Of a stretch of 32,362 bases of DNA, positions 1-7,232 are shown in pieces. Source of the DNA: Acidobacteriota bacterium (GTDB lineage: Bacteria > Acidobacteriota > Vicinamibacteria > Marinacidobacterales > Marinacidobacteraceae); NCBI GenBank assembly GCA_022820545.1, contig JAJEFG010000036.1, positions 1 to 32,362 on the forward strand. Direction: 5' to 3'. The position numbers and the translations under genes were made by a program. The notes beneath the pieces were generated by a model, which made no database searches, was not told where the DNA came from, and saw nothing but the letters and a program-made list of their open reading frames with translations. Positions within the stretch are counted from its first letter, which is position 1. Each line of letters begins with the position of its first letter.

Positions 1-152
1 TCGCCGGACAGCACGCCGGCGGGTACGAATACCTGCCACTTGTACGTCCGGCCGTCCAGTTCGGTGGTCCGCGGAAGGATCTGCCCGGACTCGGCCGAAG
101 CCGCGGGACCTGCCGGCAGGGCCAACGCCAGAACGAGGAGAGCGCCGCGCAT
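1..152 (-). CDS. Partial exported esterase/alpha-beta hydrolase-like protein (N-terminus only)
   Basis: Only the first 50 codons lie in the window; the gene runs off the left edge. The ATG at 152 opens a short basic stretch, a Leu/Ala-rich hydrophobic core and an Ala-X-Ala cleavage site near residue 17-19, i.e. a typical Sec signal peptide. The mature start (an R-T-x-E-L-D-G-R-x-Y run followed by a V-F-V-P-A-G strand) resembles the first beta strands of secreted PHB-depolymerase/prolyl-oligopeptidase-type esterases, where the G of P-x-G leads to the oxyanion loop. The catalytic triad lies outside the window, so the enzyme class is an inference from a short stretch. It is divergent from the VapBC pair, with 93 bp between the start codons. 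Confidence 0.5.
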   Translation of the reverse strand, partial: MRGALLVLALALPAGPAASAESGQILPRTTELDGRTYKWQVFVPAGVLSG

Positions 153-205
153 GGCGCGGGATGCTACTTCGGGGGCTGCCAGGCAGGCGCGCGGACCGGA
201 CGGTA

Positions 206-219
206 TATATCGCGATATA
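206..219. promoter_or_regulatory. Palindromic operator overlapping the vapBC -10 box
   Basis: TATATCGCGATATA is a perfect 14-bp palindrome, standing out as AT-rich in a GC-rich region. Its right half runs into TATACT (216-221), a good -10 hexamer for the downstream pair; no convincing -35 is visible. VapB antitoxins usually autorepress by binding such palindromes over their own promoter, so this is the probable autoregulatory operator. Its symmetry could also place a -10 for the divergent esterase gene here. Confidence 0.6.
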
Positions 220-234
220 CTGCACGACGAACGC

Positions 235-240
235 AGGAGG
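235..240 (+). promoter_or_regulatory. Strong Shine-Dalgarno of vapB
   Basis: AGGAGG lies 5 nt before the ATG at 246. It fixes the antitoxin start and contrasts with the many genes in this window without an SD sequence. Confidence 0.75.
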
Positions 241-245
241 AATCC

Positions 246-482
246 ATGGCGGAGGAAGTTGCCTATCGAGGGGTCGCCAAAGTCTTCTGGAACGGTCGCA
301 GCCAGGCGGTGCGGCTGCCCAAACCGTGTCGTTTCAAGGCGTCAGAGGTGGAAGTCCTGAAGCGTGGGCGTGACGTCATTCTGCGACCGCGGGGCAAGGA
401 TTGGGACGCGTTCTTCGACGCCCCGGGACTCGGATCGTGGCCCGACAGGGAGCAGCCTCCTCATCAGGAGCGGGACCTCTAG
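246..482 (+). CDS. vapB: VapB-family antitoxin (AbrB/MazE-type swapped-hairpin)
   Basis: 78 aa, the usual antitoxin size. Residues about 8-50 read as the AbrB/MazE DNA-binding barrel: A-K-V-F-x-N-G-x-S-Q-A-V-R-L-P-K is the diagnostic VapB signature, followed by a beta-rich I-L-R-P-R segment. The C-terminal part (D-W-D-A-F-F near residues 53-58, then a flexible tail) matches the region that wraps around the toxin in VapBC complexes. The start is fixed by AGGAGG 5 nt upstream. The stop is 2 nt before the toxin GTG, so the two are co-translated. The expected role is neutralising the neighbouring PIN RNase and autorepressing through the palindrome at 206-219. Confidence 0.88.
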   Translation: MAEEVAYRGVAKVFWNGRSQAVRLPKPCRFKASEVEVLKRGRDVILRPRGKDWDAFFDAPGLGSWPDREQPPHQERDL

Positions 483-484
483 CT

Positions 485-901
485 GTGAACTTCATGCTGG
501 ACACGGATGTCTGCGTCCATTTGCTCCGGGACCGCAGCGCACCTCGTGCGCCGTTCCGGGGCCACGCAAGGGAGACCGGAATCTCCGCCGTTACGTATGC
601 CGAACTCCGTTTCGGGCTGGAGCGCTCAGCGCACCGACGCGCGGGCGAGAAACGCCTGGAGCTCCTGTGCCGTGACCTGGATGTCGCGCCGTTCGACCAG
701 GAGGCGGCGGCCGACCACGGCGAGATCCGGCAAGAGCTCAGCCGCCGGGGCGAGTTGATCGGCCCCCTCGACCTCTTGATCGCCGCGCACGCCCGCAGCC
801 TGGACGCGACGCTGGTAACGAACAACGAGCGGGAGTTCAGGCGGGTGCCGGGCCTGCGGGTCGAGAACTGGCTGCGGCCGGCGGAGGCCGCTCTAGACTG
901 A
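485..901 (+). CDS. vapC: VapC-family PIN-domain ribonuclease toxin
   Basis: 138 aa from the GTG at 485; the ATG at 494 is a possible internal start. PIN-domain residues are all present: the first acidic site in M-L-D-T-D, the glutamate in A-V-T-Y-A-E-L-R-F-G, the aspartate in G-P-L-D-L-L-I-A-A-H-A and the T-N-N-x-x-E-F motif near the end, followed by the typical V-P-G-L-R-V-E-N-W close. Such toxins are Mg2+-dependent RNases that cleave tRNA or rRNA when the antitoxin is lost. The open frame extends upstream to 401 inside vapB, but that extension has no PIN homology. All active-site acids are intact, so the toxin is probably functional. Confidence 0.9.
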   Translation: MNFMLDTDVCVHLLRDRSAPRAPFRGHARETGISAVTYAELRFGLERSAHRRAGEKRLELLCRDLDVAPFDQEAAADHGEIRQELSRRGELIGPLDLLIAAHARSLDATLVTNNEREFRRVPGLRVENWLRPAEAALD

Positions 902-923
902 CGGCGAAGGGAGCACCTGCCCG

Positions 924-1424
924 ATGACCATTGCCGACACCTTCGCCGCCGAGTTCCGGGAAGAAGCGGGCCGCACCCGCCGGTTCCTCGAGAGGTTCGA
1001 GGATGAGAAGGCCGACTGGACGCCACATGACAGGTCCATGTCCCTCGGGCGGCTGGCGGCCCATGTCGTGGAATCCCCGGACTGGTGCTCCACCATTCTC
1101 GAGACCGCGGACTTCGACTTCGCGACCGCCAACTATCGGCCGCCCACGTGGAACACCCGCGCCGAGCTGCTGGAGAACCACGAGCGGATCAGTGGGGAAT
1201 TCCTCGAGCGGCTCGCGGGGCGCTCCGACGAGCATCTCAGCGGCAGTTGGCGGATGCTGATGAACGGCGAGGTGCTCGAAGAAAGGACCCGGGAGAACGC
1301 GATCCGCAACTACATTCTGAGCCACCTGGTCCATCACCGCGGCCAGCTCAGCGTCTACTACCGGCTGCTCGGAATCGCGGTGCCGGGTCCCTACGGCCCC
1401 TCCGCCGACGACCGGAACGACTGA
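924..1424 (+). CDS. DinB/YfiT-family putative metal-dependent protein
   Basis: 166 aa, the normal length for the DinB four-helix bundle superfamily. The three expected metal-ligand histidines are visible: H47 (L-A-A-H-V-V-E) at the end of helix 2 and H134/H138 in the S-H-L-V-H-H-R-G-Q-L motif of helix 4, followed by the usual Y-Y-R-L-L-G and a P-G-P-Y-G-P-S-A-D tail. Family members include thiol transferases (bacillithiol- or mycothiol-dependent) and damage-inducible proteins of unknown role; the substrate cannot be read from the sequence. A GAAGGGAG stretch about 10 nt upstream serves as ribosome site. It follows vapC by 22 nt and might be co-transcribed with it. Confidence 0.82.
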   Translation: MTIADTFAAEFREEAGRTRRFLERFEDEKADWTPHDRSMSLGRLAAHVVESPDWCSTILETADFDFATANYRPPTWNTRAELLENHERISGEFLERLAGRSDEHLSGSWRMLMNGEVLEERTRENAIRNYILSHLVHHRGQLSVYYRLLGIAVPGPYGPSADDRND

Positions 1425-1468
1425 CCCCGCGAACGGCGCCCGGCGACCCCAGCGCGCGCCCTCCGACC

Positions 1469-1474
1469 TATACT
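1469..1474 (+). promoter_or_regulatory. -10-like box (TATACT) for the coiled-coil membrane protein
   Basis: TATACT matches the -10 consensus at five of six positions and sits in the short gap after the DinB gene, 68 nt before the chosen ATG. No good -35 is visible. Confidence 0.4.
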
Positions 1475-1541
1475 CCGGGCACTGCGGCATGTGTCCGCGA
1501 AGACCTTGAAAAGGCTGCTGCTGCTCCCCTGGAGGTTTTCG

Positions 1542-1841
1542 ATGGGCAACCGGCTTACTGACGGCGAGAAGGTCGTCGTCTCTGTCTTCGTCGCCGTGCT
1601 CGCCGGATGCGTTGCCGGCCTGTTCTTCGTCGGCGGCGCCATTCTGGACATGAAGGACGCGATCACCGACGTGAAGGTGTCCCTGGTCGAGGTACAGCGA
1701 GACATCGCTGACCTCCGGGAAGACCTGGACGGATTCCGGGCGGAGGTTTCCGACCGTTTCGACGGGATTGAAGCGCGGCTCTCAGCGGTGGAGACGGCCA
1801 TCGAGACCCACCACGGGAGCCTGTCGCGACCCGCGAACTGA
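1542..1841 (+). CDS. Small membrane-anchored coiled-coil protein of unknown function
   Basis: 99 aa. The start at 1542 is chosen because GGAGG (1531-1535) lies 6 nt upstream; the frame is open to 1491 but without a ribosome site there. After a short polar head, residues about 9-37 form one hydrophobic helix rich in V, A, G and F, i.e. a single transmembrane segment. Residues about 38-90 form a continuous amphipathic heptad helix (repeated D/E-hydrophobic-x-x-D pattern, including D-I-A-D-L-R-E-D-L and R-F-D-G-I-E-A-R-L), so a coiled coil projects from the membrane and probably oligomerises. I do not recognise a specific family; the layout resembles small DUF1640/hemolysin-XhlA-like anchors. 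No link to the neighbouring genes is obvious. Confidence 0.65.
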   Translation: MGNRLTDGEKVVVSVFVAVLAGCVAGLFFVGGAILDMKDAITDVKVSLVEVQRDIADLREDLDGFRAEVSDRFDGIEARLSAVETAIETHHGSLSRPAN

Positions 1842-1913
1842 CCTCCGCCTCCCCGTCCGGACGGGGTGCGTGCCGAAGGGCACACTCTCTCATTCGATGG
1901 CGGACCCGAGCCC

Positions 1914-3167
1914 GTGAGCACTGACCGCAGCGCCCTCGTCCTCGGCGCGGGTGTCATCGGCCTGTCCTGCGCCTATTTCCTGCGCCGCGCGGGTTGGGAG
2001 GTCACCGTCGTCGACCGGGGCGAGCCCGGCCACGGCTGCTCCTGGGGCACCGCCGGACTGCTCTGTCCGGCCCATTCCCAGCCGCTTCCCGGACCGGGGG
2101 TGCTGAGGAAGGCGCTCCGCTGGATGCTCCGCGAGGACAGCCCGTTCCACATCCGCTTCCGGCTCGATCCCGCCCTTGCCGGATGGCTCCTCGGGTTCGC
2201 CCGGGCGTGCACCCTCGCCCGCTCCCGCGAGAGCTTCCGGGCCATCCGCTCGGTGTCCTCGCTGAGTCTCCAGCTCTTCGAAGAGGTCCGCGAACGCGGC
2301 GACGCCGACTTCTACTTCGAGCGGCGCGGGGGCTACTGGGCCTTCGTGACCGAGGCGGGGGTGGCGCACGCCCGGAAGGAGGCCGAGGAACTGCGGCGCA
2401 ACGGTTTTCCCGTGGACTTCCTCGGGGGCGACGCCGCCCGGGAGCGGGAACCCGCGCTCTCCGCCGCGGTGCGGGCGGCGATCTTCCTCCACGGCGACGC
2501 CCACGGATCGAGCCTCGGTTTCGCGGAGTCGCTCGCCGCCACGCTGGAGCGGCAGGGCGTCCGGGTGGAGGCCGGCGTTGAGGCGCTACGGCTGCTCCGG
2601 GAGGGAAACCGCGTCTCCGGGGTCGAGGTCCAGACCGGCGACGGAGTCCGGGAGGAACGCACCGCCGACGAGACGGTCCTCGCCCTCGGCGCCCACTCCC
2701 CCCTGCTCGCGCGCACCGCCGGGGTTCGCCTTCCCATCCAGCCGGCGAAGGGGTACAGCGCCACGGTCCGGACGTTCGAGGGAGTCCCTTCGATTCCCGT
2801 GACGGTGGCGGAACGCAAGGTCATCATCACCCCGCTCCAGGACGTGGTGCGCTTCGCGGGCACCCTGGAACTCGCCGGCTACGACCCGGGCCTCAACGAC
2901 CGGCGTTACCGCGCCGTCATCGCCGGCGGACAGGCGGGGCTCGCGGCGCGGGTCCCGCTGGAGGACGAGGTCGCGTGGGCCGGTATCCGGCCGCTCACCC
3001 CGAGCAGCGTGCCGCTGATCGGCCGGCCGCGCAGACGAGACGGGCTGCTGGTGGCCGCCGGCCACGGCATGCTGGGCTTTACCCAGTCGCTCGGCACCGG
3101 CCGGCTGGTCCAGCAACTCGCCGACGGCGACGAGCCGAGCGTGGACCTGGCGCCGTTTACGCCCTAG
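1914..3167 (+). CDS. FAD-dependent D-amino-acid dehydrogenase-like oxidoreductase (DAO family)
   Basis: 417 aa from the GTG at 1914, close to the usual DadA length; a GTG at 1866 would add 16 residues of non-homologous leader. An N-terminal Rossmann motif (V-L-G-A-G-V-I-G-L-S) binds FAD ADP, followed by the D-R-G-E-P-G-H-G-C-S-W-G-T-A-G-L block, which matches the flavin-proximal segment of DadA/D-amino-acid dehydrogenases. The C-terminus has G-I-R-P-L-T-P-S-S-V-P-L-I-G and G-H-G-M-L-G-F-T-Q-S-L-G-T-G, the closing FAD-contact motifs of the DAO superfamily. The likely reaction is oxidative deamination of a D-amino acid or a secondary amine. Glycine oxidase or a sarcosine/proline-oxidising relative cannot be excluded. 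No signal peptide. Confidence 0.82.
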   Translation: MSTDRSALVLGAGVIGLSCAYFLRRAGWEVTVVDRGEPGHGCSWGTAGLLCPAHSQPLPGPGVLRKALRWMLREDSPFHIRFRLDPALAGWLLGFARACTLARSRESFRAIRSVSSLSLQLFEEVRERGDADFYFERRGGYWAFVTEAGVAHARKEAEELRRNGFPVDFLGGDAAREREPALSAAVRAAIFLHGDAHGSSLGFAESLAATLERQGVRVEAGVEALRLLREGNRVSGVEVQTGDGVREERTADETVLALGAHSPLLARTAGVRLPIQPAKGYSATVRTFEGVPSIPVTVAERKVIITPLQDVVRFAGTLELAGYDPGLNDRRYRAVIAGGQAGLAARVPLEDEVAWAGIRPLTPSSVPLIGRPRRRDGLLVAAGHGMLGFTQSLGTGRLVQQLADGDEPSVDLAPFTP

Positions 3168-3215
3168 CAGGCGCCACCAGGACCGACACCGACGCGCGGG
3201 TCTACCCCGGCTCGG

Positions 3216-3626
3216 TCAGGGCAGAACCCGGACTCCGGCGCGGCGAGCCGCGGTGCCCAGGTCGCCGTCGAGCGTCGCGAGCGGGATCCGCCGCCGCATC
3301 GCGAGTTCGAGATATGCGGCGTCATATACCGAGAGCTGGTGGTCACGCGCTACCCGCAGCGAGTCCGTCCAGGCGCGAACCCCGGTCTCCGGGTCCGTTT
3401 CGATGGGCAGCGCCGCGAGCCGGTCGAGGAGCTGGGGCCAAGCCTCCTCCTCGATCCGTCCCCGCCGGGTCGCCACCAGCAAGACGTTGGCAACCTCGAT
3501 CGGCCACAGCGCCGGCACGAGCGCCGTGGTCTCCACGAGCGACTCCCCGAGCGCCTCCGCCCCGGAATCCGCCTCGTCCGGAAGGATCCACGCCATCGTG
3601 ACGGAGCAATCCAGAACGAACGGCAT
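3216..3626 (-). CDS. PIN-domain (VapC-like) toxin of a Phd-linked module
   Basis: 136 aa. The ATG at 3626 overlaps the antitoxin stop by one base (TGATG), so translation is coupled. The open frame runs upstream to 3716 but only inside the antitoxin. PIN-domain acids are visible: D6 in F-V-L-D-C-S-V, the glutamate in P-I-E-V-A-N-V-L, the aspartate in S-V-Y-D-A-A-Y-L-E-L-A and T-L-D-G-D-L, followed by an A-A-R-R-A-G-V tail. This is the VapC subgroup that commonly pairs with Phd/YefM-type antitoxins. Its expected activity is RNA cleavage, and the active site is intact. It is only distantly similar to the VapC at 485-901, so the two modules are not a recent duplication. Confidence 0.87.
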   Translation of the reverse strand: MPFVLDCSVTMAWILPDEADSGAEALGESLVETTALVPALWPIEVANVLLVATRRGRIEEEAWPQLLDRLAALPIETDPETGVRAWTDSLRVARDHQLSVYDAAYLELAMRRRIPLATLDGDLGTAARRAGVRVLP

Positions 3627-3874
3627 CAAGGCTTGCGCGCCGCACGCGCCTCTCGCAGCAACTCCCGGACCGTCGGGGTGCCGCAGGCGTGTGCTGCCCG
3701 AAACTCGGCCAACCAATCGATTGCCGCTTGAATCTCGTCGCGTGACCGGGTGTGGACGGGGCGCAGTTCCGCGATCGGCGTACCGTGTTTCGTGATGGTG
3801 AACCGCTCGCCCTGCCGAACCCGTTCCAATAGCCTCGGTAGATGCGTTTTGGCCTCGTAGGCTCCGATTTCCAT
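3626..3874 (-). CDS. Phd/YefM-family antitoxin
   Basis: 82 aa. The N-terminal half (M-E-I-G-A-Y-E-A-K-T-H-L-P-R-L-L-E-R-V, then G-E-R-F-T-I-T-K-H-G-T-P-I-A-E-L-R-P) is the diagnostic Phd/YefM DNA-binding domain. The C-terminal 40 residues (acidic/amphipathic helix ending in basic residues) should be the toxin-binding arm. It is the first gene of the pair and is preceded by tandem direct repeats that could be its operator. Expected role: neutralise the downstream PIN toxin and repress the operon. Confidence 0.88.
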   Translation of the reverse strand: MEIGAYEAKTHLPRLLERVRQGERFTITKHGTPIAELRPVHTRSRDEIQAAIDWLAEFRAAHACGTPTVRELLREARAARKP

Positions 3875-3892
3875 GATCGTGTCCGCCAGCTA

Positions 3893-3914
3893 GACTAGTC
3901 GAACACTAGTCGAA
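3893..3914. promoter_or_regulatory. Tandem direct-repeat operator upstream of phd-pin
   Basis: ACTAGTCGAA occurs twice (3894-3903 and 3905-3914), 11 bp centre to centre and thus on the same helix face. Each copy holds the palindrome ACTAGT; the first extends to GACTAGTC. Phd-type antitoxins bind tandem short palindromes in this position, so this is the likely autorepression site. Confidence 0.55.
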
Positions 3915-3968
3915 TCCCCTCTGTCAGTCAACATCGGATGGCGGCGCAGGCCGCGATGAAAGGCGCCG

Positions 3969-4577
3969 CTAACCGCTGTCCCGAACCAGTCGCCCGAGCA
4001 CAAGCACGGTGACCCATCCGTACATGGCGCCGAAGAGGGCGCCGAACAGCGGGCTCTCGCCGTCGAGTCCCGAGAACGAGCCCACCGCCATCGTGACCAG
4101 CGCGGCTCCCAGGAACCCGGCGGCACAGCCCCCGGCGAGCCACATGGGACGGGAGACGTGCCCTCCCAACACCAGGGTGTGTGCGCGGAGGAAGGCCGCG
4201 ATCCCGAAGACCAGCACCGCCGCCGCGCCCAGCACCTCGGCTCCCAGCAGGGTCAGACCGGCCAGTGCGCCAAAGCCGGCCGCCGCCCCCGCCGCCCCGG
4301 CGGCGGCGCCCGCCGCCGGCCAGCGGGCAGCCCAGGCGACCCGGCGGCGAAGCAGCGGCCACTGCGCCAGCGCCACGCCCCCGAGCGTCCCGCCTCCGGC
4401 CACCACGCCCACGATGGCCTCTCCGAAGACCGGTCCGAGCGCGTCGTGCGTCGCGCTCCCCACCAGATAGGAGAGGGGCCGGGCCACCGCGGCGGCCACG
4501 GCCATCCCGGCCGCGCTGGCGAGGATCCAGCGAATCCCGAACGACCGGTCCGTCAGCGCGGCTTCCAGGTTCGCCAA
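3969..4577 (-). CDS. Gly/Ala-rich polytopic membrane protein of unknown function
   Basis: 202 aa from a TTG at 4577. This start is chosen because the stop of the upstream hydrolase provides a TGAGGG ribosome site (4591-4586) 8 nt before it, and no ATG or GTG lies in a suitable place. About six hydrophobic segments alternate with short Arg-containing loops; the middle part (about residues 85-125) is an almost pure Ala/Gly helix pair rich in GxxxG-like small-residue packing. The C-terminus is positively charged (R-L-V-R-D). No conserved catalytic or transporter motif is recognisable. It is the last gene of the amidohydrolase-serine hydrolase run and likely shares its transcript. It may be lineage-specific. 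Confidence 0.6.
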   Translation of the reverse strand: MANLEAALTDRSFGIRWILASAAGMAVAAAVARPLSYLVGSATHDALGPVFGEAIVGVVAGGGTLGGVALAQWPLLRRRVAWAARWPAAGAAAGAAGAAAGFGALAGLTLLGAEVLGAAAVLVFGIAAFLRAHTLVLGGHVSRPMWLAGGCAAGFLGAALVTMAVGSFSGLDGESPLFGALFGAMYGWVTVLVLGRLVRDSG

Positions 4578-4588
4578 CGCAACGACCC

Positions 4589-6025
4589 TCAGCGGACCTT
4601 CTCGGAGTAGTTCACCCCGACGTAGATGCGCACCGCCGCTCCCTCGTCGTTCACCTGGAAGCGGACGAGCTCTCCGTGGGCGCCGAAGCCGTCGCTCTCC
4701 AGCCGGAAGACGTGCGCCTCGCCGGTCGGCCTGAGGACGCCCCGGGAGCGGTCCGGGTTCTCCGAAAGCGGGGAGAAGACCACCAGTTCGTCCTCGAGGC
4801 GGAGAACGCTGGTGTCTCCCCAGCGATTCCGGTAGGTGCCGATGTAGATGTCCCAGGCGGCGTCGTACGCCGCCTTCTCTTCTTCTTCCTCCTTGAGGTG
4901 CGGCGCGACCCACTCGAACGCCTTTTCGACGAAGCGGCCGGGATTCCCGTCGCCGGCGTTCGTGAAGACGACCACCCCGACCTTTTCCTCAGGACTCAAC
5001 TGCGTCTGCGTGCGGTAGCCGGGGTAGGAGCCCCCGTGACCGACGAGATCGCGGTCCTCGGTGTGGCGCACCGAGAACCCCAGTCCCCAGCCCCCGGTCC
5101 AGGAAGACTGGACCCAGTGGACCCGCTGCATTTCGCGCAGGGTGTTGGTCGCCAGCACCTTGTCGCTCTTGCGGTCGCGCACCCGCATCTGCCACTGCAG
5201 GAACCGGAGCATGTCGGGCACGCTGGACGAGAACCCGGTCGCGGGATCGAAGGAATGGGCGTCCACGAAGGGCATGCTCTGCCGGGCGCCGTCCGCCATC
5301 CGCCGGCCGTAGCCGGTGACCAGGCGGCTCTCGTGGTCGGCGGGAATCGGTCCGACGCTCGTCGAGTCCATCCCGAGCGGTTCGAGGATGCCCTGGTTCA
5401 CGAGTTCGGCGAAGGACTTCCCGGAGGCCGCCTCGGCCACCATTCCGGCCAGCGTGAAGCCCAGGTTCGAATACTTCCACTTGGTCTCGGTGGCATACGT
5501 GGTCTCCTGGTCCGAGACGGTGTCCCGCACCGCCTCGGCCTCGGGGAACTCGAACTCGGTCCAGGCGGGATGGATGGACTCGCGCGGCAGGCCGGCGGTG
5601 TGGGTGAGGAGGTGCCGCACGGTCACCGCCCGGGCTTCCGGATGCCGGTTCTCGATGTCGAACCAGGGGAGGTGCTCGGTGATGGGATCGTCGAGACGAA
5701 GCGTCCCGGCGTCCCGCTCGCGCAGCACGCTGATCGCGGTGAAGAGTTTCGAATGGGAGGCGATCCGGAAGATCGAGTCCTCTTTCATCGGCGTCTCGGG
5801 ATCCAGCGACGCGTGTCCGTACGCCTTCAGGAACACGACGTCCTGATCGTGGACGATCCCGATCACGAGTCCGACCCCCGAGTACTCGACCTGCGTGCGG
5901 ACCCACTCGTCGAGCATGGTGATGCCGGCCTGGACCTTCGGGTCCGGGTGCTCCGCCGCGGCAGCGGGCTGTGCAAAGAGGAGGGCGGCGAGGACAGCGC
6001 TCGCCAGGGCAGTTTGTCGAAGCAT
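4589..6025 (-). CDS. Exported class C beta-lactamase-fold serine hydrolase
   Basis: 478 aa. Residues 1-24 are a signal peptide ending in A-A-A-A-E. The penicillin-binding/beta-lactamase triad is complete: S90-H-S-K93 (nucleophile and general base), Y185-S-N187 and H330-G-G332. The catalytic domain fills about residues 30-370. An extra C-terminal beta-rich domain (about 385-478, starting with the W-D-I-Y-I-G-T-Y-R pattern) matches the DUF3471/lipocalin-like tail common in this family. Members hydrolyse D-amino-acid amides, peptides or esters in the periplasm; true beta-lactam resistance is not implied. It lies 16 nt after the amidohydrolase pair and 11 nt before a membrane protein, so it is operonic with them. 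Confidence 0.9.
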   Translation of the reverse strand: MLRQTALASAVLAALLFAQPAAAAEHPDPKVQAGITMLDEWVRTQVEYSGVGLVIGIVHDQDVVFLKAYGHASLDPETPMKEDSIFRIASHSKLFTAISVLRERDAGTLRLDDPITEHLPWFDIENRHPEARAVTVRHLLTHTAGLPRESIHPAWTEFEFPEAEAVRDTVSDQETTYATETKWKYSNLGFTLAGMVAEAASGKSFAELVNQGILEPLGMDSTSVGPIPADHESRLVTGYGRRMADGARQSMPFVDAHSFDPATGFSSSVPDMLRFLQWQMRVRDRKSDKVLATNTLREMQRVHWVQSSWTGGWGLGFSVRHTEDRDLVGHGGSYPGYRTQTQLSPEEKVGVVVFTNAGDGNPGRFVEKAFEWVAPHLKEEEEEKAAYDAAWDIYIGTYRNRWGDTSVLRLEDELVVFSPLSENPDRSRGVLRPTGEAHVFRLESDGFGAHGELVRFQVNDEGAAVRIYVGVNYSEKVR

Positions 6026-6041
6026 GGTTCCGTGAGAGCGG

Positions 6042-7232
6042 CTAACGCCGGAATACCACGGCGCCGTCCACCAGGACCGCCACGGTCTTGGCGTAGGTGC
6101 CGATGGGATGGGAATCCCAGACTACAACGTCGCCATCGAGTCCGACGGCGAGACTCCCGATCCGACCCTCCACCCCCAGGATCGCGGCGGAGTCCGCGGT
6201 CACCGCGCCGAGCGCCGCTTCCCGCGGGAGCCCGTGGGCCCAGGCGACGATCGCTTCCATGGCGACGGACCGGCCCCCGCGGCCGAAGGTGGAGAGCGCG
6301 ATCCGCACGCCGGCCTCGTGGAGGACGCCCGCGGTCGCGGGCGAGTGGCCCTTGAGTTCCATCGGGCCCCCGTCGCCGATCCCGATGACGGAGGGTCCGA
6401 CCACCACCGGCACGCCCGCCGCGGCGAGCCGGGACGCCACTGCCGCGGCGCCGGCCGCCTGGTCGAGCACCAGCCGCACGTCGAACTCGCCGGCCACCCG
6501 GAGCGCCGTCTCGATGTCGTCGGGCTTGTTGGCGAGCATCCGGAGCGGGATCTCGCCCGAGAGCAGCCGGCCCATGACGCGCCCGGCCTCGCCTTCGAGG
6601 GCGTCCTCGCCGGCGCGGATGAGGGTGCTGCGGAAGTCGAAGATCATCCCCTGCCGCGTGGTGCGCCCCACCGGCGCCTCCCTTCCCGGCGCCGTGTCCC
6701 CGACGGCCGTTTCGCCGAAGGAGGCCGCCACCGCCGTCTCCTCGGCCACGATGGCGGTGTCCGCGGAGCCGGCCAGCTTCACCACCGCTCCGGTGCCACC
6801 GATCAGCAGCCGCGGATCGGGGGCCAGATAGACCGCGGTGACGCCGGACTGGAGCCACAGTGGCGCCAGACCCTCGGCGAACCGGTCCACCGCACGGATC
6901 TGCGGGGCGACGGCGTCGGCGGCTTCGCCGGCCAGATTGATCAGCGCGCCCCCGCCGCCGGGGCCGGTCCCGAGGACGGTCTGTGCGTCGATGAACCCGG
7001 GGGTGACCACCATCCCCTCGGCCGCGATCACCTCGGCGCCGTCGGGGGGCTCGACGCCGGCGCCGACGGCGGTGATCGTCCCGTCTTCGATGACCACCGT
7101 CGCCCCGGCGAGGACTTCCCCGGTGCCGGTGTGGACCTCGCCGCCCACGATGGCCACTGCCTGGCCGGCGGCGACCCCCGGCCAGGCGAGCGCCAGGGCG
7201 AGGACGATCAGCCGGCGGCGAAGGCGAACCAT
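6042..7232 (-). CDS. Exported amidohydrolase-fold protein lacking the metal-ligand residues
   Basis: 396 aa. The ATG at 7232 overlaps the stop of the upstream amidohydrolase (TGATG). Residues 1-24 form a signal peptide. The protein keeps the imidazolonepropionase-like scaffold: a composite beta-sandwich start (G-G-E-V-H-T-G-T-G-E), the V-V-T-P-G-F-I-D entry to the barrel and the closing I-G-S-L-A-V-G-L-D-G-D-V-V-V-W-D motif. The strand-1 HxH is replaced by A-Q-T, and no histidines stand at the strand-5 and strand-6 positions nor an HxD at strand 8. It should therefore be a non-catalytic or differently acting paralogue that may assemble with its partner. The frame is open upstream to 8441, but that extension is antisense-free overlap inside the partner gene and not a real N-terminus. 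Confidence 0.83.
   Translation of the reverse strand: MVRLRRRLIVLALALAWPGVAAGQAVAIVGGEVHTGTGEVLAGATVVIEDGTITAVGAGVEPPDGAEVIAAEGMVVTPGFIDAQTVLGTGPGGGGALINLAGEAADAVAPQIRAVDRFAEGLAPLWLQSGVTAVYLAPDPRLLIGGTGAVVKLAGSADTAIVAEETAVAASFGETAVGDTAPGREAPVGRTTRQGMIFDFRSTLIRAGEDALEGEAGRVMGRLLSGEIPLRMLANKPDDIETALRVAGEFDVRLVLDQAAGAAAVASRLAAAGVPVVVGPSVIGIGDGGPMELKGHSPATAGVLHEAGVRIALSTFGRGGRSVAMEAIVAWAHGLPREAALGAVTADSAAILGVEGRIGSLAVGLDGDVVVWDSHPIGTYAKTVAVLVDGAVVFRR

Noticed and set aside
4589-6025. Antibiotic-resistance beta-lactamase
   Set aside because: The SxxK, YxN and HxG motifs are shared with esterases and D-peptidases; the length and extra C-terminal domain fit the general serine-hydrolase group rather than AmpC.
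4181-6355. 724-aa plus-strand open frame
   Set aside because: Antisense to the serine hydrolase and membrane protein; no recognisable domain and an extreme Pro/Arg bias.
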